Below, in pieces: positions 18,314 to 28,263 of a stretch of DNA of 64,000 bases; the first letter of the stretch is position 1, and every line of letters begins with the position of its first letter. Location of the stretch: positions 124,001 through 188,000 of the forward strand of contig NZ_MAMP01000012.1 of assembly GCF_001750285.1 (NCBI RefSeq), given 5' to 3'. This DNA is from Domibacillus iocasae. Its GTDB lineage: Bacteria; Bacillota; Bacilli; Bacillales; Domibacillaceae. Below the pieces are notes generated by a model. That model saw only the letters and a program-made list of their open reading frames with translations. It was not told the DNA's origin and did no database searches. The position numbers and the translations under genes were made by a program.

Positions 18314-19681
18314 TTATTTAGATAATGCAATAATCCATTTCTTCATCCGTTTAATTCCTTCTTCAAATTGATCAGGGCGGGCATATCCAAAAGATAATCG
18401 GATTGCGCGTGACGTCCCTTCTGTATAAATACTGCCCGGATGAAATAAAATACCTTCATTTAATGCTTCTGTATATAATTCTTTTAATGAAATGTTTTGA
18501 TTCAGACGGAGCCAAATAAAAAATCCGCCGCTTGGTATCGTCCATTCTGCGACATCTGACAAGTGCCGTTGCAGTGAAGCAGAGGCTGCCTTACGTCGTT
18601 TTAGTAATTCTTGACGGACATATTTAAGGTGGTGTTCATAAAGACCTCCACCAAGCCATTCAGCCGCCACGCGCTGTGATAAAGAACTCGTTCCATAATC
18701 GGCCTGCATTTTTACATTGGATAATCGCTCAACAACCGAATCAGAACCGGCAATCCAGCCGATACGAAGACCAGGGCTTAACGTTTTCGACAAGCTGCCA
18801 ATATAAAGAACATTTCCTGAACTGTCCATTGATTTAAGAGAAGGCGGCGGCGGCGCATCCAGCCATAAGTCACGGTAAATGTCATCTTCAATAATAGGCA
18901 GCCGATTTGAATTGCAATAAGCAAGGATCTCTTTTCTTCTTGTTTCACTCATTAAAATGCCGGTCGGATTATGAAAACATGGAATGGTATAAAGTGCTCC
19001 ATTTTGCCCGGCGTTCCAGACGGTTTGCAATGATTCCGCCAGCAGCCCATCAGTATCCATTTGAATGCCCTGAAGTGACATGCCCAGTGATTGAAAGGTA
19101 TGAATCGAGTACAAATAAGAAGGTTTTTCAAGCAAAATAGATGAACCGTGCGCAAGCAGGCCGGAAGCGATTAATTGCAAGCCTTGCATCGCACCGGAAA
19201 CAATTAAAATAGACGATGGCGCAACAGGGGTTCCCTGCCTTGTCATATAGTCGGCAATCGCTTCACGAAGCGGTTCATACCCGCTTCGTTCTTCATACCC
19301 AAGCGAATTGATTTTTCCCGACAGCCGGCTGAGCACCTCATTTAAATAATTTTCTGGAAATACATCTTCTGCAAGCTCTCCCTTGCTTAAATCAATAATG
19401 CCGGAAGCGGCTTTATGGGGCGCTGTTTTATCGACAGAAGGCAATGAAGCAAGAAGCGACCATGTATCGTTAGCCACAATTGTACCTTTCCCCATGACCC
19501 CTTCAATAATCCCATCTTTCTTTAACTGTTCAAGTGCGGCCACAATCGTGCTTCGATTAACAGAAAAATCTTCTGCCAAAACACGCTGGCTCGGAATTTT
19601 CATGCCAGGGGTCCACTTTCCAAGAGCGATTTGTTCTTTAATCCAGCCAGCGACTGTATCTGTTTTAACGCTTTTCTTCAT
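18314..19681 (-). CDS. MocR-type GntR/aminotransferase transcriptional regulator
   Basis: A 455-residue fusion. Residues 1-75 form a GntR winged helix ('[20 protein letters not shown]', 'GKGTIVAND'); the remainder is a fold-type I aminotransferase domain with the PLP lysine in '[17 protein letters not shown]' and '[10 protein letters not shown]' binding the cofactor. MocR regulators sense PLP or amino compounds and usually control vitamin B6, GABA or transport genes. No such target is adjacent. Its start overlaps the 3' end of msrA by 17 bases, so it is probably co-transcribed with msrA and the radical SAM gene. Confidence 0.92.
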   Translation of the reverse strand: MKKSVKTDTVAGWIKEQIALGKWTPGMKIPSQRVLAEDFSVNRSTIVAALEQLKKDGIIEGVMGKGTIVANDTWSLLASLPSVDKTAPHKAASGIIDLSKGELAEDVFPENYLNEVLSRLSGKINSLGYEERSGYEPLREAIADYMTRQGTPVAPSSILIVSGAMQGLQLIASGLLAHGSSILLEKPSYLYSIHTFQSLGMSLQGIQMDTDGLLAESLQTVWNAGQNGALYTIPCFHNPTGILMSETRRKEILAYCNSNRLPIIEDDIYRDLWLDAPPPPSLKSMDSSGNVLYIGSLSKTLSPGLRIGWIAGSDSVVERLSNVKMQADYGTSSLSQRVAAEWLGGGLYEHHLKYVRQELLKRRKAASASLQRHLSDVAEWTIPSGGFFIWLRLNQNISLKELYTEALNEGILFHPGSIYTEGTSRAIRLSFGYARPDQFEEGIKRMKKWIIALSK

Positions 19682-20204
19682 GATTCATCCAGTGCCTGGT
19701 TAAAAATTCATCCCGTCCGGACTGTTGCCGGTCTTCTTCATATTCTTGCTTGTGAGTGTAATAAAAATTCTGGTGATAATCCTCTGCCGGATAAAAAGGG
19801 CCCGCCGGCAAAATTGGGGTAACGACGGTCTTCTTAAATAACCTGCTGTCCGACAGCTTTTGTTTTGAACGCTCTGCCGCTTTTTTCTGATCAGGTGTTG
19901 TATAAAAAATAACAGCACGGTATGAATCACCGCGATCCTGAAACTGCCCTTCATCATCAGTCGGGTCAATTTGCTGCCAGTAAATATCGAGGATTTGATG
20001 GTAGGAAATAACATCGGCATCATATGTTATTTCGACCGCTTCCTTGTGTCCGGTGCTGCCGGCTTTTACTTGCTCATACGTTGGGTCTTCAATATGACCG
20101 CCTGTATAACCAGAGATAACCGATTCAACGCCATTCCATTGGTCAAACGGTTTTACCATGCACCAAAAGCAGCCGCCAGCGAATACCGCTGTTTCTTTTT
20201 TCAT
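19665..20204 (-). CDS. msrA: peptide methionine sulfoxide reductase MsrA
   Basis: A 179-residue reductase of methionine-S-sulfoxide. The catalytic motif '[12 protein letters not shown]' is at residues 10-21, with '[15 protein letters not shown]' and 'AEDYHQNFY' also conserved. No MsrB domain is fused. The start overlaps the stop of the upstream yfkAB-like gene by four bases (ATGA), and its 3' end overlaps the MocR gene, indicating a tightly packed operon. Confidence 0.96.
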   Translation of the reverse strand: MKKETAVFAGGCFWCMVKPFDQWNGVESVISGYTGGHIEDPTYEQVKAGSTGHKEAVEITYDADVISYHQILDIYWQQIDPTDDEGQFQDRGDSYRAVIFYTTPDQKKAAERSKQKLSDSRLFKKTVVTPILPAGPFYPAEDYHQNFYYTHKQEYEEDRQQSGRDEFLTRHWMNHEEKR

Positions 20205-21328
20205 CGCTGAACTTCCTTTCTTTCTGCAAATGCTTTTCGTTGTGTAAAGTCTGCATTAGGATAGTACGCCTTTTTAACGAGCAAATTTGGACCAAGACAC
20301 CGAACTGATGAACAATGACAGTCAATTTCTTTTGCAAGGGGAGACCGGTTCCAGATGTCAAAGGATTCTTGCAGCGTATTGGTTTGAATATTGCCGAGAG
20401 ACGGAGCATCGGCAAAATCTGTTACAATCACATCGCCGGAAAAAATATTTACATTTAAGCGTGAACGGCCATCGGGATCATTACGGACTGTCACGAGTCG
20501 TTCATTTTGCAGACGGAAGACAAGCTCACGATCCCGTTCATCCGGGCTGCATGCAAAAAACGGCAGCGTTCCAAAGAGCATCCACACATTCGGATCGCGC
20601 ACATCAAGAAGCTGATGGATGGCCTCACGTGTTTCATCAAGGCTTAAAGATTCAAGTGCGCTGGCGAAATCACTCGGGTACATCGGATGAACTTCATGGC
20701 GGGCACATTTCATTTCGCTGACAATTTGCTGATGAATGTGTGTAAGGTGAGGCAGTGTCCGCTTATTCAGCATCGTTTCAGCTGATACCATCACACCTGC
20801 TTCCGACAAAATCCGGCTATTTTCAATCATCCGGTTAAATAATTGTTCTCGCTGGCTATAGGATGGTTTTCGATCCATATTGGCAAACCCGGCTTCCACA
20901 AAATCATCAACAGTGCCCCAGTTGTGAGAAATGTGAAGGACATCAAGGTAAGGAGCAATGTCTTCATAACGCCTGGCGTCAATCGTTAAATTGGAATTCA
21001 TTTGCGTGTAGACACCGCGACCGTATGCATATTGTAAAAGCGGTCGTACGTACTGCTGAACCGATTTTTTTGACAGCATTGGTTCGCCGCCTGTAATGCT
21101 TAATGCACGGAGATCCGGGATTTCGTCAAGGCGCGATAACAAGAGCGACAGAGGCAACGCATCAGGATCTTTCGTTTGCAGCGTATAACCGACCGCACAA
21201 TGCTCGCATCGCATATTACAAAGCGTCGTCGTTGTAAACTCAATATTGGACAGCCTGGCATCACCGACCTGATCGATATCTATGTAACTTTCCCACGGAT
21301 CAAATGCAGGCGAAATCATTTTTTTCAT
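20201..21328 (-). CDS. yfkAB: YfkAB-like radical SAM protein
   Basis: A 375-residue radical S-adenosylmethionine protein. The Fe4S4-binding motif is 'CNMRCEHC' (about residues 37-44) and the SAM-contacting 'SITGGEPML' follows near residue 78. Length and overall sequence fit the Bacillus YfkA/YfkB (YfkAB) protein. The reaction is not known. It is the first gene of a minus-strand group with msrA, MocR regulator and DUF6509; translational coupling to msrA suggests linked use, perhaps in oxidative protection, which is inference. Confidence 0.88.
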   Translation of the reverse strand: MKKMISPAFDPWESYIDIDQVGDARLSNIEFTTTTLCNMRCEHCAVGYTLQTKDPDALPLSLLLSRLDEIPDLRALSITGGEPMLSKKSVQQYVRPLLQYAYGRGVYTQMNSNLTIDARRYEDIAPYLDVLHISHNWGTVDDFVEAGFANMDRKPSYSQREQLFNRMIENSRILSEAGVMVSAETMLNKRTLPHLTHIHQQIVSEMKCARHEVHPMYPSDFASALESLSLDETREAIHQLLDVRDPNVWMLFGTLPFFACSPDERDRELVFRLQNERLVTVRNDPDGRSRLNVNIFSGDVIVTDFADAPSLGNIQTNTLQESFDIWNRSPLAKEIDCHCSSVRCLGPNLLVKKAYYPNADFTQRKAFAERKEVQR

Positions 21329-21654
21329 TCAAAACACCTCTTTATCTTTCAACAAGTTATTATACCGCTTTTTAAAGGAAATGAAAAAAGAAAGATGAAT
21401 CAGACTGTAGACAAAGCTAGAAAGCAGACTGATTGAAAACAGTTGTCGCTCTAAAAATACCGCTGGGTGGGAAGTGGAGTGCCTTTTTGGGGATCATGAG
21501 CATTCACGCACGGAAAGTAACGCCGAAAGCGAGCGTTTGTCAACAGCCGAGAATTTACAATTCTATAGAAAATATTCACATATTATTCATATTCATTTCG
21601 TAGAATAAAAATAGGAGAAAAATTTATTCCTTAAAACATGGAAGAGGTGTTTGA
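21329..21654. other. intergenic region with an unexplained GC-richer patch
   Basis: No gene is seen. About 21430-21545 is richer in G+C than its surroundings and reads like neither strand of a protein. It has the look of a degenerate interspersed repeat of the kind scattered in some Bacillus genomes, but only one copy is visible here. Confidence 0.3.
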
Positions 21655-21825
21655 ATGGTCAAAAAAAGAGTTAGTGTCTTAATTTACCGAACTGAACGCA
21701 AAAGAATATGGCTTTATGTTGATAAAACAAGCAAACTGTTAAGCATGACCCCGTTCAGGTTCCAAGGACAGATTGACTCTATTTTTGCACCATTTCAAAA
21801 AACATATCGACCTGACCCACCTTGA
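21655..21825 (+). CDS. 56-aa basic hypothetical protein
   Basis: A 56-residue ORF, MVKKRVSVLIYRTERKRIWL onward, with GAGGTG five bases before the ATG. It is basic at the N-terminus and ends 'KTYRPDPP'. No family is recognised and there are no membrane segments. It stands alone between the yfkAB-like gene (divergent) and the lipoprotein gene. A good ribosome binding site is its main support. Confidence 0.45.
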   Translation: MVKKRVSVLIYRTERKRIWLYVDKTSKLLSMTPFRFQGQIDSIFAPFQKTYRPDPP

Positions 21826-21947
21826 CTGGCAGGACCTTCGAAATAGTGAAAATCATTCATTTCTTGTTCGTTTTTGCCATATTGCTTTTCTTCAAAAGAA
21901 AAAACAAGTATGATGTGGGATAACAACATGTAAGGAGGAAGTACATA

Positions 21948-22514
21948 ATGAAGAAGGTAACAGGCTTGATAGGTGCTGCAATACTTGCTGGGGGATTGCT
22001 TGCCGGCTGTTCATCAGATTCTGAAAATGCGGCACCTGAAGAAGATACAGTAGAAGAAACGACAGTACCGGCAGAAACAGAAGAAACACAAGAAGCAGAA
22101 CAAACGGCTGAAGATGCAGCTGGCAGCGGATCGGAATCAACAGAAAATGCTGCTGAAGAAGTAGATGAAGCAACACAAGATGCTCAGGACAGCCTTGGAG
22201 AAGCGGCAGATGCAGTCGAAGAAGAAGCAGCTGACATGGGTGAAACAGTCGAAGAAGGCGCGAATGATGTACAAGAGAGCATTGAAAAAGAAACAGAAGA
22301 ATCATCGGTTGAAGGGACAGAAGCAACTGGTACATTCAATGGCCTGGCCGATCCACATACCGTTGAAATTGAAGTAGACGGTGTTCCAAATGCATATCAA
22401 GTAGAAGCCGGCAGTGAGATGATGGAGAAATTTGAAGCGATGGAAGCCGGGGCTAGTGTAACATTCGTTTATGCGGAAAACGGCGAACAGCTCGTTATTA
22501 ATGAGGTAAAATAA
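21948..22514 (+). CDS. acidic lipoprotein with central coiled/disordered region
   Basis: A 188-residue lipoprotein: signal peptide with lipobox 'GGLLAGC' (Cys 21). Residues 25-120 are very acidic (E, D, T, A), with repeated alanine/glutamate heptad-like runs such as 'EEVDEATQDAQDSLGEAADA', and are probably an extended spacer or coiled coil. The last 60 residues form a compact domain with 'DPHTVEIEVDGVPNAYQVE' and 'ASVTFVYAENGEQLVINEV', likely a small beta-fold. The function is unknown. AAGGAGG lies upstream. Confidence 0.72.
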   Translation: MKKVTGLIGAAILAGGLLAGCSSDSENAAPEEDTVEETTVPAETEETQEAEQTAEDAAGSGSESTENAAEEVDEATQDAQDSLGEAADAVEEEAADMGETVEEGANDVQESIEKETEESSVEGTEATGTFNGLADPHTVEIEVDGVPNAYQVEAGSEMMEKFEAMEAGASVTFVYAENGEQLVINEVK

Positions 22515-22516
22515 AA

Positions 22517-22555
22517 GATAACAAGGCGTATCGTGTATTGATGCGCTTTTTTCGT
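22517..22555 (+). terminator. probable terminator after lipoprotein gene
   Basis: AAGGCGTATC / GATGCGCTTTTTT imperfect hairpin with T6. Confidence 0.5.
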
Positions 22556-22615
22556 TTAAAAGATCGGAAAATGGGAATAAAAAACTATACGTAAAGGGCT
22601 TAGGGGGATGCAGGC

Positions 22616-22945
22616 ATGAATACATCTGGAATGCTGCGTGGTTATTTAGCCAAAGTAATGGATCAGGAAAGCTTTTTTTTTCATGTTATTAACTGCATGG
22701 AAAAACAGCTGACGGATTGGGACAATGACACTATACTTTTATTCAACTGGGAAGAGCAATCAGAGAATGTATCTGGTTTTTTTATAATTGATGGTTTTTC
22801 TCACTCTTTTGTTTTAAATAAACAAACATTAAGGCAGCTTCAGAACCAGTCACCTTACGCACTGGATCGAGTGCTTTGGGAATCGCTTATCCAAGACGGT
22901 TTGATCTTAAAAAAAAGCAACTATATTGATAAAGCGTTTATGTAA
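22616..22945 (+). CDS. hypothetical 109-aa protein
   Basis: A 109-residue soluble protein with no recognised family. It is rich in aromatic and acidic residues ('FFFHVINCMEKQLTDWDNDT', 'VLWESLIQDGLIL'). A strong AGGGGGATGCAGGC precedes the ATG, and a perfect terminator overlaps its stop codon, so it is likely a real single-gene unit. No context hints at a role. Confidence 0.55.
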   Translation: MNTSGMLRGYLAKVMDQESFFFHVINCMEKQLTDWDNDTILLFNWEEQSENVSGFFIIDGFSHSFVLNKQTLRQLQNQSPYALDRVLWESLIQDGLILKKSNYIDKAFM

Positions 22946-22980
22946 AAAGCGTGTGGGAAATAATTCCCACACGCTTTTTT
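22946..22980. terminator. bidirectional terminator between hypothetical gene and proA
   Basis: AAAGCGTGTGGGAA taa TTCCCACACGCTTT with A- and T-runs on either side, between convergent genes. Confidence 0.88.
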
Positions 22981-24229
22981 AATGCCGTATTTGTCCCGAA
23001 CCCCGTACGAGTGACTTTACGGTTGTGATCGCTTTTAATCCCATTGGGCCGCGGGCATGAAGCTTTTGCGTACTAATGCCAATTTCAGCGCCATAGCCGA
23101 ATTGTTCCCCGTCTGTAAAACGAGTAGAAGCATTTCGGTATAAAACGGCCGCATCAATGCCTCGGAAGAATAAATCCGCATGCTCATCATTTTCTGTTAC
23201 GATCGCTTCGGAATGCTTTGTACCGTAGCGGTTTATATGAGAAACGGCTTCCCGCGTATCTCCAACGAGCCTAGCAGATAGTGTCATTGCTAAGTATTCC
23301 TGTCCCCAGTCTTCTTCAGAAGCAGGAATGATGTTATTATACAAACGGGTTAACTCTTCATCTCCCCGCACTTCTACACCAGCAGCCTGAAGGACGGACA
23401 TTAATTCCTGCTGGTACGGCCAATCACGGTGGATCAAAAGGCTTTCCGCTGCATTGCACACAGATGGACGGTGCGTTTTTGCATTTAATGCAATGTTTAT
23501 GGCCATTTCTTTTTCGGCCGATTCATCGATAAAAATATGGCAATTGCCAACGCCTGTCTCAAGAACAGGAACAGTAGACTGTTCGATAACAGATTGAATT
23601 AATCCAGCGCCCCCGCGTGGAATGAGCACGTCTAAATAATCATTTAGCTTAAACATTTCTGATGCAGTCGCCCGGCTTGTATCCTCTAAAAGCTGGAGCG
23701 CGTCTGTTGGAAGTGATGATTGATCAAGGGCCTGCTTCATAACAGCAGTCAGCGCTTTATTGGAATGAAGAGCGGATGTGCTTCCGCGTAATAATACGGC
23801 ATTGCCTGCTTTTAAACAAAGTGTAGCAGCGTCTACGGTCACATTTGGACGAGCTTCATACACCATGCCAACAACTCCAAGCGGTACGCGGATTGTTTCA
23901 ATATTCAGGCCGTGTTCGGTTGTCCATGCTTCAACAACTTCGCCAATCGGATCATCTAATTTTGTCAGCTGGCGAACAGCATCTGCGATTGCAGAAATGC
24001 GTTCTTCCGTCAGCTGGAGGCGATCAAGCAAAGAATCGGTAAAACCAGCTGCGCGTCCGGCAGCCATATCCTGCTCATTAGCAGTTAAAATAGCGGGTGT
24101 TTGTTCAATCAAAGCATCTGCAATAAGCAGAAGCGCATCATTTTTTTCTTTCGTGGATTTCATCGCTATATCGAAAGATGCTTGTTTTAAAAGCGTCGCT
24201 TTTTGTAAAAGTTCATTCATTTTTTCCAC
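22979..24229 (-). CDS. proA: gamma-glutamyl phosphate reductase
   Basis: A 416-residue NADPH-dependent enzyme, second step of proline synthesis from glutamate. The catalytic cysteine is in 'KTHRPSVCNAAESLLIH'; also typical are 'VYEARPNVTVDAA', 'LIPRGGAGLI' and 'ETGVGNCHIFID'. Length matches the family. The start lies two bases after the proB stop codon, so both are translated from one T-box-controlled message. Confidence 0.97.
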   Translation of the reverse strand: MEKMNELLQKATLLKQASFDIAMKSTKEKNDALLLIADALIEQTPAILTANEQDMAAGRAAGFTDSLLDRLQLTEERISAIADAVRQLTKLDDPIGEVVEAWTTEHGLNIETIRVPLGVVGMVYEARPNVTVDAATLCLKAGNAVLLRGSTSALHSNKALTAVMKQALDQSSLPTDALQLLEDTSRATASEMFKLNDYLDVLIPRGGAGLIQSVIEQSTVPVLETGVGNCHIFIDESAEKEMAINIALNAKTHRPSVCNAAESLLIHRDWPYQQELMSVLQAAGVEVRGDEELTRLYNNIIPASEEDWGQEYLAMTLSARLVGDTREAVSHINRYGTKHSEAIVTENDEHADLFFRGIDAAVLYRNASTRFTDGEQFGYGAEIGISTQKLHARGPMGLKAITTVKSLVRGSGQIRH

Positions 24230-24231
24230 TC

Positions 24232-25347
24232 CTAGCCTTTATTTTTTAATGTGACCCAGTTATCACGATGAATCACTTCCGCCCGTTCGTTAATGGAATA
24301 CGCTTTTGCTTCAGGACCCGGCAGCCCTTTCACTTTTTCAAGATCAATAGAGGAATAAAAAACTTGTCCGCGTCCGAGAAGATCGCCGTTTGTATTGCGA
24401 ACGTCTACTACATCCAGTGCGTCGAATAAACCGTTGACAGCGATGATGCCAACAGGAAGGAGACTTTTCCCGCCTTTTAGAATGGCTTTTTCTGCTCCGG
24501 CATCAACGGCAATCATTCCAGATGGTTTAGCGTGGTGGGCGAGCCACTGCTTTTTTCGCTGCATATGCTGTTGCATCGGTGCTCCGATATACGTCCCATC
24601 GCCTTTGCCTTCGAGAATATCAAGAAGCTTGCGCTCGCCAAATCCATTGCCGATAAAAACCGAAACACCAAGAGATTGGGCTTTATCTGCTGCGAGCAGC
24701 TTCGATTTCATACCGCCGGTGCCAACTGATGAGCCGCTTCCGCCGGCTGCTTCGAGCATCTCGTCTGAAATAATGGGGACAAAATTAAACCGCTTCGCAC
24801 CTGGATTTGTTTTCGGATTGCTGTCATAAAGACCGTTAATATCAGTTAAAATAACGAGCCCATCTGCCTGCAAAAAACCGCTGACGAGCGCCGACAGCAT
24901 ATCATTGTCTCCATAAGTCAACTCTTCAATTGAAATGGAGTCATTTTCATTAATAATCGGTACCGCACCGCGATTTAAAAGTTCGGTCATCGATGTATAA
25001 AAATTTTGAAACCGTCCTTTTGAGTAAAAATCACCTTTTGTCAAAAGCATTTGCGCAGCAGTTATGCCTTTTGGTGACAAGTGGGAAATATAGCGCTGAA
25101 TTAATAAACTTTGCCCGACGGCGGCAGATGCCTGGCGGGCAGCCATTACTTTCGGGCGGGATGGGTAACCGAGGGCCCGGAAGCCGGCTGCCACCGCACC
25201 GGATGAAACGACAATGACTTCATGCCCCTGCTGTTTCATGGCCGCGATAGCCGATGTGTGATCCGCAATCTTTTCGTCGACGATGTTTCCGATGTCATCT
25301 GTTAACGAACTGCTGCCGATTTTCACGACAATACGTTGTTTTTTCAT
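24232..25347 (-). CDS. proB: glutamate 5-kinase
   Basis: A 371-residue amino acid kinase with a C-terminal PUA domain. '[12 protein letters not shown]' binds phosphate near the N-terminus; '[18 protein letters not shown]' and 'GTGGMKSKL' are the glutamate and ATP motifs. The PUA domain covers about residues 280-365. It is the first gene of proBA and carries a proline-type T-box leader, matching B. subtilis proBA. In that organism the enzyme serves anabolic proline synthesis, not the osmotic route. Confidence 0.97.
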   Translation of the reverse strand: MKKQRIVVKIGSSSLTDDIGNIVDEKIADHTSAIAAMKQQGHEVIVVSSGAVAAGFRALGYPSRPKVMAARQASAAVGQSLLIQRYISHLSPKGITAAQMLLTKGDFYSKGRFQNFYTSMTELLNRGAVPIINENDSISIEELTYGDNDMLSALVSGFLQADGLVILTDINGLYDSNPKTNPGAKRFNFVPIISDEMLEAAGGSGSSVGTGGMKSKLLAADKAQSLGVSVFIGNGFGERKLLDILEGKGDGTYIGAPMQQHMQRKKQWLAHHAKPSGMIAVDAGAEKAILKGGKSLLPVGIIAVNGLFDALDVVDVRNTNGDLLGRGQVFYSSIDLEKVKGLPGPEAKAYSINERAEVIHRDNWVTLKNKG

Positions 25348-25367
25348 AAGTATTCATTCCTTTTCAA

Positions 25368-25606
25368 TAAAAAAAGCACACCGAATCGTCCATAAAGGAC
25401 GGGTATGCTTTCCGTGGTACCACCTTTTTTGACGCAAAACTGCGCCCACTTTGCATCTGTAACGGGGAAAAACCGGCTTATGTTTTCATAAGCAATGTTT
25501 ACTAGGGCAGGTTCAATGGTGCTTTCCGCGGGGGTCTTTCAGCCAGTGAACCCCTTCTCTGATACGGATACATGTCATTTACTGATCCCATCATTTTATC
25601 AATATT
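25368..25606 (-). promoter_or_regulatory. proline-type T-box leader of proBA
   Basis: On the minus strand the T-box core AGGTGGTACCACGG lies at about 25415-25430, followed by a terminator hairpin (25370-25412, GGACGGGTATGC pairing with GCACACCGAATCGTCC) and a T-run. Upstream is a long stem I. Near its 3' side the sequence GAACCTGCCC places the proline codon CCU at 25509-25511 as likely specifier. Uncharged tRNA-Pro would stabilise the antiterminator and allow proBA transcription. Confidence 0.88.
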
Positions 25607-25613
25607 CTACTTT

Positions 25614-25641
25614 ATTATCGTATATTCTGACTATTTGTCAA
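25614..25641 (-). promoter_or_regulatory. probable proBA promoter
   Basis: On the minus strand TTGACA (25636-25641) and GATAAT (25614-25619) are separated by 16 bases, just before the T-box leader and overlapping the 3' end of the upstream NUDIX gene. Confidence 0.6.
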
Positions 25642-26266
25642 GAGCAGGTGGGTGTTCCCGGATCACATCAAGAAAATGTTTAAGAATTCGGGCGGTTAAT
25701 CCCCAGATGATTCGGTTTTCATAGAAATAAAAATATTCCTCCATTGATTTTGTCTGCCAGTTGTAATCTTTACCGCGGGCAATTAAATGAAATGGGAAAT
25801 TTTCTTCCGGCTCAGGACGCAGTTGAACGTAGTGAATATCGGGATCTGCTTTCAATAAAAAATCAAGCGGCACGGTAAATATTTCATCGACTTCAGCCTC
25901 GTTCAAATTTATTTCGGACAAGTCAACCAGTCCTGCATAGGCATAAATAATGGTACCGAACGGAGAGAGCATAAAGTCGAGAGGGAAAAGAAGGTGAATA
26001 TTCTCTTCCGGAACGCCAAGTTCTTCGCGCGCTTCCCGAATTGCCGCAAATTCAGGATCTGGATCCTCAAGATCTATTTTACCGCCGGGAAAACAAATTT
26101 CACCGGGCTGCCGCCGCATAAACAGGGAGCGGACTTCAAATAAAACATGAAGGCCATCTTCTTTTTGAACGAGCGGAAGCAGTAATGAAAATTTAGAGAG
26201 ATTTTCACTGCCCAGTATATCAGGGGTTCGATGTGAAAAAAGGAATTTTAGTTCATCAATATTCAT
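25631..26266 (-). CDS. NUDIX hydrolase, CoA pyrophosphatase-like
   Basis: A 211-residue NUDIX enzyme. 'EVRSLFMRRQPGEICFPGGK' matches the UPF0035/CoA-diphosphatase signature, and the NUDIX box continues as 'AAIREAREELGVPEENI'. The spacing inside the NUDIX box is two residues longer than the textbook motif, as in this subfamily. The predicted reaction is cleavage of coenzyme A or acyl-CoA to phosphopantetheine and 3',5'-ADP. It precedes proBA in the same direction, but proBA has its own promoter. Confidence 0.88.
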   Translation of the reverse strand: MNIDELKFLFSHRTPDILGSENLSKFSLLLPLVQKEDGLHVLFEVRSLFMRRQPGEICFPGGKIDLEDPDPEFAAIREAREELGVPEENIHLLFPLDFMLSPFGTIIYAYAGLVDLSEINLNEAEVDEIFTVPLDFLLKADPDIHYVQLRPEPEENFPFHLIARGKDYNWQTKSMEEYFYFYENRIIWGLTARILKHFLDVIREHPPALDK

Positions 26267-27085
26267 GCAACCAGCTCCAGATTTTTTCTTTTATTATAGT
26301 AGATTTACATGATTTAAAAAAGTCGGATACGGTGAGAGGAAGGGATCTATGATAACTTATAATGTATACACACTTTTTATAGTTTTTGATCAGCTGTTAT
26401 TCAATTCTTTTCTTGATATGGTTTTTCTGAATTTGCATGGTCAGTGACTTAATTGAATTCATTAACTGCCAGTTTCTTGGGTAAAAATCTAGATTTTCAG
26501 TAGCTTAAATAGAAATTTTGTAGCTGAAACTAACTTTATTAACAATGTGCAAAATTCAAAAAATAAAAATAAAAACATCAAAAATTATGATCTTAGATTC
26601 TAGACAAAGTCAACAGTTGCTTTTCAATAAAACACCTGATGAAAATAATAATATTTCAGGTAATTAACTTTGTTTTTTTTACCTAGGGCTAATAGGTAAA
26701 ACAGGCCAGTCTTCACTTTATAGGAATCCGGCAAATATGAGCATATAAAATTCTCTTTTGCTCAGCTATTTTTTTGGAAGAATAACGGCAACAATAGGCT
26801 GAATAACTATGTAATAACAATTGATAAAATGTACCAGCCTTGAGTAAACAAGCTTGTATTCATTAAATCATCATGCTAAAAGAAGTGATGAAAATATTTA
26901 AAAAAAGAAATTTAGTCTTCTGCTTTTAAAAATAGCGCTTTATTTGTATTTATAATAAGTAACTAAAGTAGATGGTGAAAAAAATTGATTTTACAGTGTG
27001 AAAATATTCAAAAAAATTGTATGATAGAAGAAGTACATACATCAGCGCTTGCTGACGAATTTTTACACATGAGGAGTCCTGGAAG
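26267..27085. other. 820-base AT-rich intergenic region
   Basis: No credible gene is seen on either strand. There are two weak hairpins, ACCTGA / TCAGGT at about 26632-26660 and TTTACCTA / TAGGTAAA near 26677-26700. There is no T-box ahead of the branched-chain aminotransferase. Otherwise I see nothing. Confidence 0.5.
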
Positions 27086-28171
27086 ATGACACAAGAATTG
27101 ACCGTACAATTAGCTGACCAAAAAAGAGAAAAACCCGATCAGGCAAATCTCGGGTTTGGCCGTATTTTTACCGATCATATGTTTATGATGGATTATACGG
27201 AAGGAAAAGGATGGCATGATGCGCGCATCACTCCGTATCAGCCGATTACCCTCGATCCGTCGGCTATGGTGTTCCATTACGGACAGACGGTATTCGAAGG
27301 GATGAAAGCTTATTTAACGAAAGAAGGCCGCGTATTTTTATTCCGTCCCGAAAAAAATATGGAGCGTCTAAACCGCTCAAACGACCGTCTCTGCATTCCG
27401 CAGATCGATGGTGACTTTGTCATCGAAGGATTAAAGCAGCTGATCAAGGTTGATCAGGAATGGATTCCAACAGCTGAAGGCACATCTTTATACATTCGTC
27501 CATTTATTATTGCGACAGAACCGTTTTTAGGCGTGGCGCCGTCGAAAAATTACATTTTTATGGCTATTATGTCACCGGTTGGCTTGTATTATAAAGAGGG
27601 GATCGCCCCGGTTAAAATTTTGGTTGAAAACGAATTTGTCCGCGCAGTAAAAGGCGGTACGGGTGAAGCGAAAACGGGTGGAAACTATGCATCCAGTTTG
27701 AAAGGGCAGGAAGTGGCAGCTCAAAAAAACTATTCGCAAGTGCTCTGGCTTGATGGTGTGGAGAAAAAATATATCGAAGAAGTCGGCAGCATGAATGTCT
27801 TTTTTAAAATCGATGGTGAAGTTGTCACGCCAGCATTAAATGGAAGTATTTTGCATGGCGTCACGCGTGATTCTGTCATTCAACTGCTTAAGCATTGGAA
27901 TGTTCCAGTCGCCGAGCGTCGTGTTTCTATTGATGAAATTGCTGAAGCATACCGTAATGGAAAGCTGGAAGAAGCATTTGGCACAGGAACAGCAGCGGTT
28001 ATTTCCCCAATTGGTGAGTTTTTATGGGGTGAGGAAAAAATGGTGCTGAATGGCGGCCAAACAGGTGAATTATCAAAACGTATTTACGACACGATTACAG
28101 GCATTCAAAAAGGTGCCGAAAAAGATGAGTTTGGCTGGATTACGGAAGTGCCGGTTTCAGAATTAAAATAA
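27086..28171 (+). CDS. ilvE: branched-chain amino acid aminotransferase
   Basis: A 361-residue fold-type IV PLP aminotransferase that interconverts leucine, isoleucine and valine with their 2-oxo acids. Family features: 'HYGQTVFEGMKAY', 'FLFRPEKNMERLNRS', the PLP lysine region 'GGTGEAKTGGNYASSLKGQ', and 'EEVGSMNVFF' plus 'GTGTAAVISPIG'. Length fits the class II eukaryote-like form used in Bacillus (IlvE/IlvK). GAGGAG precedes the ATG. It appears to stand alone. Confidence 0.96.
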   Translation: MTQELTVQLADQKREKPDQANLGFGRIFTDHMFMMDYTEGKGWHDARITPYQPITLDPSAMVFHYGQTVFEGMKAYLTKEGRVFLFRPEKNMERLNRSNDRLCIPQIDGDFVIEGLKQLIKVDQEWIPTAEGTSLYIRPFIIATEPFLGVAPSKNYIFMAIMSPVGLYYKEGIAPVKILVENEFVRAVKGGTGEAKTGGNYASSLKGQEVAAQKNYSQVLWLDGVEKKYIEEVGSMNVFFKIDGEVVTPALNGSILHGVTRDSVIQLLKHWNVPVAERRVSIDEIAEAYRNGKLEEAFGTGTAAVISPIGEFLWGEEKMVLNGGQTGELSKRIYDTITGIQKGAEKDEFGWITEVPVSELK

Positions 28172-28179
28172 TGATGAGT

Positions 28180-28214
28180 CAAAGGCGTCGCGGTGTCATG
28201 CTGAGACGCCTTTG
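28180..28214 (+). terminator. hairpin after ilvE
   Basis: CAAAGGCGTC / GACGCCTTTG stem with no clear T-run, between ilvE and the MBL-fold gene; it may only attenuate read-through. Confidence 0.4.
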
Positions 28215-28263
28215 TGGCTCACACTCTATGAGCCATTATTTTTCATTTAAAACGAGGTGGAAA

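Noticed and set aside
26630-26700. Hairpins in the long gap before ilvE as terminators or a riboswitch
   Set aside because: The stems are short, have no T-run on the correct side for either strand, and no T-box core or other known riboswitch signature is present.
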